A model generated the notes under the pieces. That model was given only the letters and a program-made list of their open reading frames with translations. It was not told where the DNA came from and did not search any database. Position numbers and translations under genes: made by a program. From assembly GCF_020085105.1 (NCBI RefSeq), contig NC_058046.1, positions 8,594,675 through 8,658,674 on the forward strand: DNA of 64,000 nt, written 5' to 3'. This document shows, piece by piece, positions 35,583 to 45,240 of the stretch; position 1 is the stretch's first letter, and every line of letters starts with the position of its first letter. This DNA comes from Siniperca chuatsi. Its lineage: Eukaryota; Chordata; Actinopteri; Centrarchiformes; Sinipercidae.

Positions 35583-38500
35583 GTCTACATTTATTCTTTG
35601 TGTATTTTGGGACATCAAGGGCAGACATGGCTGAGAGAGGAATTAGCACAGCAGAGTAATACTGCATAGTGTTCCCGACAGCGTGTCCCAAAAACAACTG
35701 CTGTCAAACTGGCCGACGGCTCAGTCGTAACACCACTTGTCTCAAACATACAGTACATTCACGCAAACTTGCATACAGTAAGTCCATAGAAACATGAATG
35801 GTGCCGCAGATACTCCAAATAACTGTGTAGAAAATACTGTACAGTAGCAGAGTAACCCTTTAAAAATGCCCAGTAAGCTCACCCCAGTATTTCAAGAAAA
35901 AGCGAGCATGTCACTCAGATTGTGTCTTGACTGCAGTAAAACTAAATTTAAACCAGTGTGATGAGGCTGGTTGATAACATGGTTTCATATTACTGACCAA
36001 CCAATGACGGACAGATGTAGTCATCCCTCTCAGAGAGACCCTGCAGTTGGTTGGGTGGCATGTGATGACACATAACCAGCAGAATGGAAAATACCTCTGA
36101 TAAAGTGATCATCTCCACCGTGGCTGATGGCCCAAAACTACGGAGGAGTCTGATAAGCTGTGTTTGACAAAACATTTTCCATTAACTTCATTCATGTATA
36201 GTCTCAAGGACCCTCTTTGTCTCTACAAACAGCTCCCTCTCATCATTTTAGTCAGACTTAAAAGGTATGTCAAATTAATTGTAATATGTTGGTATAATTG
36301 ACGTAGAACACTGACAGTGGTTGAAATACATGTGAGCTTCTGTCTTAAACCAGTGGTATTGCCAGCACTTTTCTTTTTTAAACATCTCTTAATATTTCAT
36401 CCTGTCACAAGGAAGATTTTGCTTCCTGAAAAGAATAAACATGTTAGCAGTCATTTTTCCACTGATATTTCACTTCCTTTTACCAGAATCAGTGAAAGCA
36501 TGCAAAAACATCACCCTCTTTCAGTTTTGTGCTGCGTAATAACCCAGAAAATTTCCCAGACAATCTGATCAATTTGTAGAAACCATAAACTGCACTGTAG
36601 AGGCCAGAAAAGGTTGTCCATATTCTGTGTGCATTGGTCTTGCTTGTTTTAAGTAATTATCCTAATGTCTCAAAGTATTGTGGCAATAATGTATTGATGG
36701 TAAAATGGTTTGTGATAGAGGTTTTTCGTAAAGGAAATTCACTTTTTTTCTTTTTACCCCACGCAGGCAGGTCAGAGGTCAGGGTCAGCATCGCAACAAC
36801 ACCCCCGGAACAAAACACACAAGCATCATCCACAGGGATGGACAACGGCCCCACAGGACAAAGGGGAGAGCAGGGAGAAAGCTGTTGCAGTTTCAGACAC
36901 GCTGTGACTCTTTTGCCTCAGCAGAGAGCCCAGCTCTCATCATGGATATCAATGTGCGTCACACACCAGGCTATAAAAATTCTCATCCACACAGTGCATA
37001 CGGTCACAGCACAACCCCCATCTATCAGCATCCCTCTGCTAATACAGAACTGTTTATAGTCGACTCTTTAACTGTAAGAGTAATGTATGCACAGGCAAAA
37101 GAAGGAGTGATTGTGCTCAAGGCTTTCTGACTTAAGTGCAACAATTTTTTTTTCTCCCTGTCAATAGTTCCGTTATTCGTCAACATGACAGCTCAGAGTA
37201 GACCAAGCCATGTGTTTGAAAGGGGGAGTACATCCTCGTCATGTGGGATGTAAATAAAGACAAAGGTTTTAAGCCCCAAGTCTGTTTAATGTGTCCAGCT
37301 GACTTGAATTAGGAGATTGATTACACTAAAGATTAGGAAAAAGGCCGTCTTTCAGGCATTTTGTCTTATAAAGCTCCTTATTCTGGATATTCTCTGTTGT
37401 GTTCTATTTATGGCTCTGCATGGGAATGTGGGGGAAAGTAAGGAAAAGGGATAAGTAACATTAGACAGTGAGGCCCTCTTTGTTTGGATAAGAACAAAAA
37501 TAGCCTTGTGTATTCTGCGGTTTGCAAATCTACTAGTGCGCACTTAGATAAAGCTGGAGTTTCTGTAGGTGATGTTAGCAGTTACCTCGAAAACAAAGAA
37601 GAGAATCATGCAGAAAATTTTTCTTTTCTTGGCTACTGGCAGTACAATTCTTATCGGAAACAAGGCTAGACAATGTCCAGCTTATAAGATCAACACAGCT
37701 TAGGGACTTAGGGACTGTAAGAAGCACTTCCAACAGTGTACCTCATCACCCCGGATGACCTCTCCCCCATCTGAGGCTTGTGCCTGGCTGGCCCTCTGCC
37801 TCAGCTCCCGCTCTGCTGCGGCCAGCTCCTCCCTCGCTTCCTGAAGCTCCTCTGCCTTTGACTCCTTCCTTCGAATGATGATGGAGGCCTGCAAGAGTCA
37901 CGTTACATTGGATATACAAACATGACATGAGATATTAGAGCAAGAAATATCAGCTGGTAAAAAAAAAAAGCTTTGCATTAGAATGAAAGCTTAAAGGCCC
38001 ACTACGCTCAAAAATTTGTTTTGCTAATTGTTACATCACTTGGATGTTTGAGCTTCTCTGTGCAGAGTTTGCGACTAGAAGGCGGTTTTCATGTTCACCT
38101 GCTGAACGAGGAAAGTTTCTCTGTGCATCACATTAAATCTGAGTTTAAAATGTGTACGTATGCACACACACGGGTAAGAAGATACAAAGTCCTGCCAATG
38201 GCTTCACACTATTCCATCTACAGGTGGCAGTAACATCATGCCAAGATATGCTGCAATGTGCCAGCAAAGCAAACACGGATGAAAACAATGCTGGATTCAA
38301 AATATTTTAAAAATCGGCTTTGCAAATGTTTCATGAGGAAGGAAATGCATTCAACACATTTGTTGGAGCTCAAGGACACACACACAATGGGTTTTGGTGT
38401 GTAACACTGAATGTAAACATAACTTTTGTTTGTTTACAAGAAAACTCCACAGGGCACCTTTAACATCACAGCCAGCACCCACGGGGGCCAGTTTACTCAA

Positions 38501-41500
38501 GACAAACTAGACAAAAAGATGAAAGACACCAAAGAAATTCAATAAAGTCAACACCTGTTGCCTGTAAAGGGTCAGCTTGTCATCCATGGGGTCATTTCTC
38601 ATCATCCTCTTCTCAATCAGCTGGTTTATCTGAGAATCAACTTCTTTAATCTGTGAAAGTGACAATTACAGAACACTCAGAGACTAACACATCAGATTTT
38701 TGCAATGCACAGATTTAACACCACATCCTGGTCCTGACCTTGTCCTCCAGCTCCTGGACATCAGCCTGGCCCATGGCAGGCTCTAACGCTATTTTCTGCA
38801 GGTGCTGCACTGTACGCCTCATACCCTCCAGCTCTTTGGGGAGTTTCTCAGAGACCATGTAGGAGTTGATCTTGATCTCCTCTTCAAGCCTCTTCATTAA
38901 GCCTGAAAGAGACAGCGCTTATAATTAGGCACTTTGAGCGTAATGTGTTTGAGACCCTATCAGGCTTTCCACAGCTCTGATTACCTAAGAAAAGCTGAAT
39001 ATCACTTTTACATGCAAACCCACTAAGCATATGAAAAATCACCACTAATATCTTGTGTAAAACGTACTGATATTGAAACTGTCTTTCAAAATGTAATTGT
39101 TCAAAGACAATTAATTATACTGAACAACAGCACCCTGATTAGCATTCAAAGTACTTTTTTGGGACACGCACATAGAGTAATTGTGATAAGTGACTTTAAT
39201 AGTGCAGCTCCACCCTAGTCTGCATTGCATAGGTCATTTTAGAAACTGCAAATGTGTAAATCTCTCCTCTGGCTGAAGAGCCCAATACCAGATGAGAACA
39301 AAAGGAGACAATTTGAACATCAGATAAGCTCTATTATAACACTTCAAAGATCAGTATAATTAGAGGGTCTCAACAGATGAAAGCCTATTAGCCGAGAGAC
39401 TCCCTAACGCTCTGCTGTGTCCTTGAACTACCCATCCAGCTGTGTCCTGCAGAGGCAACAGCAGGACATGGGCACTCACTCTCAGGATTGGCATCTGCTG
39501 CTGCCTGTCGCAAATCCTTCAACTGCTGCTGCGATCTCTGCAGTCTCTGCTCTGCCTGGAACAGCTGAACACACAAAAATTATTACTAATACAGGTAATG
39601 TGGGAGCATTAACATTCAGTACCCATTGATAATTAGTTTGTTCAACATTAGGGCTACAACTAACAACTATTTTCATTAGAGATTAATCTTGTGATGATTT
39701 TCCCGATTAATACATTAATTGTTTGGTCTATAAAATGTCAGAAAATAGTGAAAAATGCACATCTCGTTAAATTTATGAACAACAAAAGCTGTTATTTTGC
39801 AGGAGGTTGCAAATTAATTCTCTAATTATTCGAAACTTCTCTGTAGTTGATAACTATATCAAACAGGGCTGCAACTGCAACAGATCATTTCAATTATCGA
39901 TTAATCTGCCGATTACTTTTTCGATTAAATGTGATAAAATAGTGAAAAAATGCCCATCGGAACTTCTCAGAGACCAAGGTTTTGTCTGGTCAACAGTCCA
40001 TAACCCAAAGCTATTCTGTTTGCAACGCTATAAAACAGAGAAAAGCAACACATCCTCTCATTTGAGAAGCTGAAACTAGAGAATGTTTGACATTGTTTCA
40101 CTATTTGTGCATGACAAATCATTGAAATTATTAATTATCAAAATAGTTGCTGATTATCGACTAATTGTTTCAGCCCTAATATCAAACGAAAAGAAACAAG
40201 GACCTAAAAATCGTATATTGTGAGGTGTTAAAAAGGATTTCAGCATAATGTTAAGCCTATAAATTGAGAAAGAAACCCAGCTACAACACCTGAGATTCTA
40301 CATGTTCATTTTTTTTCAGTCCAAAGCACAGCAGATAGCATATTGTTTAACTGGTTGATGATGTCTTAGTAAATTATACCAAGATGAGCATATATGATGA
40401 CAAACCACAATTAATCACAAGCATTTACTTGGTTCTTCTGTTCTTGCTTCTGGTGAGTCAGTGATTCCTCTCTCTCCTTCTCCACTCGCAGCTGTCTGGC
40501 CTGTTCCAGCATGCGTTGATGGTTGGACACTGACTCCACCTAGTGGAGAATCGACAAGTTAACATGGCGATGTCCGACTGCATGGTGAGCAGAAATAACC
40601 AAGCACCTCTAACAGAGTCAGGTTTCACCTTTTGGCAGGGCCTACAAGTAAGACCCATTAAATCAAGACCTCATTACAGCCTTGTTAAGATGGCCTTGCA
40701 GCATGTCAGATCCCTGTCAGATCTATTAGAGAAGCTGATAATTTATGTCTGGGGTCATGTTTTCATTCCTCAGTGAATCCTAAAGCCTTCCAAGCATTAG
40801 AAGAGCGAAGGGGCCTCTCGGAACAGTCTGCCTTACCCTCTTCTTCAGCCTCTCCACACGTTTGATAAGTTGGTCTTTCTCTTCCTCCATTACACCAATG
40901 TCCTGTTATTGGAGAAAAGAGGGATTACCTTACTGCATTATATATCAACTAAGCTTCAGAAGGTGAGTTATTATATTATTCACATAGTTAAAACTGAAAA
41001 AGAAATTCATGTAAATATATGTGACAGCTGTATGCTGAGCAAAGCCTGTCATCAATAACTTCTAACAAACAGTGATTGTAAAAAGTCATTGGGTGTTTTT
41101 TACCCTTCTGATTTCTGCTGTGGAGAAGCCTGAAGTCCTCAGCTGCTCACACTCCTTGTGATAGGTCTTAAAACCTTCCACCAGCTCTTCATACTGTGGA
41201 CACACAATATTAATGCATAGCCTCTCTTGCCTTTTAGATGATTGGCTAAAAACTAGGAACTGAAATGTGTATGTGTAATATATTGGCAACCTGGTGATAG
41301 GTGTCACTGATAACGTCATCCTGCAGAAACTCTGCAGGCACCTCCAGTTTGACCAGAAAGCGAGCCAGATAAGCCCTTTTCTTCAGTTCAGGGACCCTCT
41401 GTAGCAGCCAGTGGAGGATAGGGTGGACCGCGGGCTTGCTGCCAGTCACCAAACCCTGTCTAAAGCTGCTCCTGCATGAGAGAAGGAGAGCATATGATGA

Positions 41501-41975
41501 AAAGACTCCTAGGACTAGACATAAACAGTGCTTCACAACATGAGGTGTGAGTATTTCAATTCTCATTGAATGTAATTACTTACACATCAGAGGGGTTGCC
41601 AGGAGGTTTGTATTTCAGCATCCCCAGCAGAGCACACATTCTCTTTATGGTTTGTTCAGGCATTTCTTCACGGATATCTATAGCTTGCTAAAGACAAGAG
41701 TAGCAGTAAATAGCGTTACATAGTTAAGATGAATTCGTGAATGCCAGACCCAGGCTGACATTATACAACATTTTGCATTGACACAGCTGTTCTAACAGAC
41801 GTATGTACAGTCAGTGAAGCTAGTGTCCCACCTTTGGGTCTATTTCAGCCAGAACATCATTTAAAATCTGCAGCAGCTGCATCGGTTCGAGGGAGTCAAA
41901 CGTGATGAGGTTAAAGTTTTTCTTGAATGGGTCCTTGTTAAGTTGTTCAACGATGAATTTCAGCTGTTCACTCAT
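29675..41975 (-). CDS. ift81: Intraflagellar transport protein 81 (IFT81)
   Basis: Core IFT-B subunit. With IFT74 it binds and carries tubulin into cilia; the N-terminal calponin-homology-like module contacts tubulin and the rest is coiled coil. Eighteen coding exons (minus strand): 41975-41832, 41687-41584, 41471-41291, 41193-41104, 40902-40837, 40539-40429, 39564-39480, 38902-38739, 38650-38555, 37888-37742, 34572-34423, 33321-33193, 31950-31861, 30966-30880, 30759-30688, 30495-30410, 30143-30098, 29857-29675. They join in frame to exactly 676 residues, the human length. The start reads [17 protein letters not shown] and the end [14 protein letters not shown], both near-identical to human. 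The ATG has A at -3. A possible 5' UTR acceptor (TTACAG) lies at about 42000, so a non-coding first exon may exist. One intron has a GC donor (after 30688). Adjacent to atp2a2 as in mammals. Confidence 0.96.
30098..30143 (-). CDS. ift81: ift81 coding exon 17 (46 bp)
   Basis: Residues 601-616 ([16 protein letters not shown]). Short exon bounded by TGTAG and GTGAGA; needed to keep frame. Confidence 0.92.
30410..30495 (-). CDS. ift81: ift81 coding exon 16
   Basis: Residues 573-600 ([20 protein letters not shown] to ERKKAI) plus two bases; donor GTGAGC. Confidence 0.95.
30688..30759 (-). CDS. ift81: ift81 coding exon 15 (followed by a GC donor)
   Basis: Residues 549-572 ([24 protein letters not shown]). 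The exon ends GAG|GCAAGT. Alignment with human requires the junction here, so the intron is GC-AG. Confidence 0.9.
30880..30966 (-). CDS. ift81: ift81 coding exon 14
   Basis: Residues 520-548 ([20 protein letters not shown] to SKLDQ). Confidence 0.94.
31861..31950 (-). CDS. ift81: ift81 coding exon 13
   Basis: Residues 490-519 ([20 protein letters not shown] to LRQRCQ). Confidence 0.95.
33193..33321 (-). CDS. ift81: ift81 coding exon 12
   Basis: Residues 447-489 ([20 protein letters not shown] to TLDDMSEM). Confidence 0.95.
34423..34572 (-). CDS. ift81: ift81 coding exon 11
   Basis: Residues 397-446 ([20 protein letters not shown] to HETVQQKL). Mammals begin this exon FKRYV; here LKRLV. 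Confidence 0.94.
34690..35060. repeat. Dispersed repeat shared with bcr intron 1, copy A
   Basis: Contains GTAAACACAACACTGACATATTATCACC, GGTCTCCACC-ACTCCTGA and AGCTAGCCACAAAC words that recur in the same order and orientation at about 56700-56960. Non-coding; in ift81 intron 10. Confidence 0.7.
35525..35580. repeat. (TG)n microsatellite, about 28 units
   Basis: Uninterrupted TG dinucleotides in ift81 intron 10. Confidence 0.98.
37742..37888 (-). CDS. ift81: ift81 coding exon 10
   Basis: Residues 348-396 ([20 protein letters not shown] to GEVIRGDE). Confidence 0.95.
37993..38465. mobile_element. Short inverted-end element in ift81 intron 9
   Basis: Starts TTAAAGGCCCACTACGCTCA and ends as the imperfect reverse complement (CTCCACAGGGCACCTTTAAC). 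No coding capacity. Typical layout of a fish MITE; family unnamed. Confidence 0.55.
38555..38650 (-). CDS. ift81: ift81 coding exon 9
   Basis: Residues 316-347 ([20 protein letters not shown] to LTLYRQQ). Confidence 0.95.
38739..38902 (-). CDS. ift81: ift81 coding exon 8
   Basis: Residues 261-315 ([20 protein letters not shown] to QELEDK). Confidence 0.95.
39480..39564 (-). CDS. ift81: ift81 coding exon 7
   Basis: Residues 233-260 ([20 protein letters not shown] to ADANPE) plus one base; donor GTGAGT. Confidence 0.94.
39648..39855. mobile_element. hAT-like non-autonomous element, truncated copy 2
   Basis: Starts TTAGGGCTACAACTAACAAC, shares ATGTCAGAAAATAGTGAAAA with copies 1 and 3 and then decays. 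No right end recognised. Immediately upstream of copy 3 in ift81 intron 6. Confidence 0.65.
39864..40178. mobile_element. hAT-like non-autonomous element, copy 3, with 8 bp target duplication
   Basis: Begins CAGGGCTGCAAC and ends with the inverse of TAGGGCTGAAAC. It is flanked by ATATCAAA at 39856-39863 and again at 40179-40186. The 8 bp duplication and the CAGGG-type ends fit the hAT superfamily. 315 bp, no coding sequence, so it depended on a transposase elsewhere. Confidence 0.85.
40429..40539 (-). CDS. ift81: ift81 coding exon 6
   Basis: Residues 196-232 ([20 protein letters not shown] to QKQEQKNQ), coiled coil. Confidence 0.95.
40837..40902 (-). CDS. ift81: ift81 coding exon 5
   Basis: Residues 174-195 ([22 protein letters not shown]), coiled coil; donor GTAAGG. 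Confidence 0.93.
41104..41193 (-). CDS. ift81: ift81 coding exon 4
   Basis: Residues 144-173 ([18 protein letters not shown] to STAEIRR), start of coiled coil. Confidence 0.95.
41291..41471 (-). CDS. ift81: ift81 coding exon 3
   Basis: Residues 83-143 ([19 protein letters not shown] to ISDTYHQ). Completes the CH-like module with [20 protein letters not shown]. Confidence 0.96.
41584..41687 (-). CDS. ift81: ift81 coding exon 2
   Basis: Residues 49-82 ([20 protein letters not shown] to PPGNPSD) plus two bases; donor GTAAGT. Confidence 0.95.
41832..41975 (-). CDS. ift81: ift81 coding exon 1
   Basis: Residues 1-48, [17 protein letters not shown] to [10 protein letters not shown]. Start of the CH-like tubulin-binding module. 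Confidence 0.95.
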
Positions 41976-41999
41976 CTTGAACAATATGAAACTTGCTTG

Positions 42000-43454
42000 C
42001 TGTAAGGTAATGAGTCCTCTTCTCTGCTGGTTTGGACAGCTAACGTTTAGCTAACTAACACTGGCTCTCTGTCGTCGACTAACAAGCAATCCAACCTGAA
42101 AAGAAACCTTTAAAAAAACAATCCACCCGACTTGCTGGTGACGGTGGCAAACAACTATTTACAAATGATAAAGACAAATGTCCAAATAGATTAGTTAGTT
42201 CGCCTTGTTAGTTCCGCAACTTGCTAGTTAGTGGACAAAAAGGCGGCGGTAGTTGTCAACGGCCCCTTAGAAACTATGAAAGCGTCGCGAGTTGGTTGCT
42301 AACAGGAAGTAGCTTTGACGGTATGTTCAAGAGAGTTTTGTTGCGCTAAATGTGCGCAATTTGCTTTTGGCTCAGGTCGACAGAGAGACGAGTACAAAAT
42401 CGATGAAAACTCAGCCCTAAGTGCTTTATGGTCGAAAACAAAAAACAAATGCTGACTACAATAAACACAACTGACATGCTGTTGCGTGTGGTTAGGTTTG
42501 AATTACCATAGGTTAGTTTATAACGTTAAATAGTCAGATGGCGTTCGAACATCTGGTAATTTAATCTGACACAGCCTATTTTATTTTTCGATTTTTAACA
42601 ATTATTTTCCCTGAATTTGAACTTCTTAAGAATTAAAGCAGGTTCAATACCTACCAGCTGAAATAAAATAAAATGACTTACTGTTTGGTTGATAATGGCT
42701 AAACGCCGAAAATGTGGCTCTAACAGCTCTGAAGTGACATTTATGGATCATCTCTTCACCTTTAATGCTGGCTAAAAAAAAAAGCAACAGTGGCACAAAC
42801 AGCATATTCGCCTATAAACTGCAACATTAACACGTTTAGATAGTACCTGCTGCATTGTACTGCGCACAAAATCACGTTGTACTTGAACACATCACTCTGT
42901 CAGTCTGAACTTTTGTACCGTCAGATGGCGATGTGTTCACAAGGCACGGCTTCAGGTTGCAACACAGTGAACTTGGGCAGGATTAACCAGAGTAAAGAGC
43001 ATAACTGAAACGACAAGTGTGCTGGTTAGACGGGGGGGTATTAAGCTAGTTGAATTCTTAAAGGAGGTAAAACAAAAAACAAAAAAACAAGGCTGAATTT
43101 GAACAACCAACAAAGGACAGTTGTTTTGAAAGTCGGGACCTCGTTTTTCTTCATCCACCTGAACTGTACCAGCCTCAAGACAACGCTTACCTGCACAAAA
43201 TCCTCCTGATCACCACGCCGTGGGACGTTTTCTGCCTTTAATGTGTCAGTTTATCTCTCTTATTACACCACATGTCTTATAGCTGTATCCAACATTTCCT
43301 CGGAAACTATGTTCTGGTGAATTTCCAGTTGTCGTAATCAGCTTTACCTGGAAACTCTGCTGTCGATTAGATACAGCATTTTGACAAATCATCCGTTTTT
43401 TTTTTTTTTTTTTTTTTATGTATTTAGTGTAAGCCTAAATCACATCCATGTAGC
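42000..43454. promoter_or_regulatory. Divergent intergenic region between ift81 and bcr
   Basis: The two genes are head to head with about 1.9 kb between their start codons. The ift81-proximal part (about 42000-42350) includes presumed ift81 5' UTR and promoter. A poly-T run lies at about 43397-43418. No TATA box at a supported distance; a shared promoter is unlikely at this distance but shared elements are possible. Confidence 0.4.
43397..43418. repeat. Poly-T tract
   Basis: About 22 consecutive T upstream of bcr. Confidence 0.85.
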
Positions 43455-43880
43455 CCCTCCTCCTTCTGCTGCGACTGTAACGCAGACGGAGAGCCAAAAC
43501 ACCAGAGAGCTGCGAGTCAGTCTGACACCAAACACAGAGGAAGACAGAGGATCTCCAGAGAATAGACGAGCACAAGAAGGGCTAAAGTGCGAGAATTAGG
43601 ATAAACTCACATTTCTTGGACTATGTCAAAAGGAGCAAAGAGACTGGACCAGTGATCTTGCCTGTGTAGGATTTTATTCCTGTGCTTGTGAGTAAAGGCT
43701 GTAAACTAAACAGGATTTATTCTTCCCTGTAAAGTGGATCTTTCCTTACTCTGGAGAACACTTTTCCCTTTGTATTATAGCACTATGGAAGCTTTAAGTT
43801 GTAAACAGTTAAGTCCAATTCATGCTTTAGGAATGTATATGTTTGTGTTGTTAGTTGATTGAATAGTTTATATCAGAGTA
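43455..43880 (+). other. bcr: Presumed bcr 5' UTR
   Basis: Precedes the bcr ATG. An in-frame TGA at 43860-43862 rules out an upstream extension of this frame. A CAG just before the ATG (43873-43875) could be a splice acceptor, so the 5' UTR may be in more than one exon. Confidence 0.45.
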
Positions 43881-45240
43881 ATGGTTGAACCGGTGGGATT
43901 TGTGGAGGCATGGAGAGCCCAGTTCCCTGAGTCTGATCCCCCTTGCATGGAGATGAGCTCACTGGGGGACATTGAACAGGAGCTGGATAAATGCAAGGCA
44001 TCTATCAGGCACTTGGAGAAGGAAGTAAACAAGGAGCGCTTTCGGATGATCTACCTGCAGACTCTGCTTGCAAAAGAGAGGAAGTCTTATGATGGGCAGC
44101 GATGGGGATTTAAAAGGACGCCCCAGATGAATGATGGAGACTTGCCCAGTGGCCCAGACAGCCAGAAGTCCCACGCTGATGAGGCACCAGTGGAGGAGCA
44201 GCAGCAGAGAGGGCCTGGTAAGACAGCCAGGTGTAAACCACATCCAGAAGGAGAGGTGGATGGTGCGTCCCCGGCCAAGCAGAAGGGTGGGGTGTCACCC
44301 ATCCGCCAGGAGTCAGAAATTCCTGATTTCCCACTGGGCACGGGCTCAGTAGCAGCTCTGAGATCCAACTTTGAGCGCATCAGGAGAGCCAACTCTCATA
44401 CAGCCGGAGATGGCAGAGGGCTGTCAGTGATGGGCGGCCAGGAGAAACCTTTCTACGTGAACATGGAGTACCATCACGAGCGAGGGCTGGTCAAAGTCAA
44501 CGACAGGGAGGTGTCGGACAAGATCAGCACCCTGGGCTGTCAGGCCATGCAGATGGAGCGTAAGAGGTCCCTGCACTCCCTCCCAGGGAACCTGTCAGCC
44601 GCCACGGGGGACATCAGCAAGGCTGTTCAGAGAGGCAGATCCACCGAGGGGAACTGCAGCTACAACGGGTCATATGATGACGCCGAGGTCACCCCACACT
44701 TCCTGAAAGACAGCGTGATGCGTTCCACTGGGGGAAAGTCTGAGCGGCAGCCAGCGGAGTGCCAGCCTTACACCAGTGTGTATGTTGGGGGAATGATGGC
44801 TGACGGGGACACTCGAGTCATCCACATTAGGGACCACAGCATAGAGGAGGATGCACACCTCACGTGGCCGAGGCGCTCCTACTCTCCGGGCAGCTTTGAC
44901 GACGTAGGAGGAGGCTACACACCAGACTGCAGCTCCAACGAGAACTTAACATCCAGCGAGGAGGACTTCTCCTCGGGCCAGTCCAGCCACGTGTCTCCCA
45001 GCCCCACCACCTATCAGATGTACAGGGAGAAAAGCCGCTCACCCTCGCAGCACTCCCAGCAGTCCTTTGACAGCAGCAGCCCACCCACACCCCTGTCTCA
45101 GAAACGCCTGAAGGAGCAGGTGATGGTGTCTGAGGCCTCCATCATCGGGGTCCGTAAAACGGGCCACATCTGGCCCAGTGATGGGGACTCCACCACATCC
45201 AGCAGGACCTCTCATGACAACAGTGTTCAAGGAGATGTGG
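43881..45240 (+). CDS. bcr: bcr exon 1 (453 codons)
   Basis: Residues 1-453 plus one base. Starts [21 protein letters not shown] single large first exon ending in phase 1, as in human BCR. The junction is GATGTGG|GTAGGT; the frame remains open for 29 more codons into the intron, which I treat as intronic. Confidence 0.95.
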
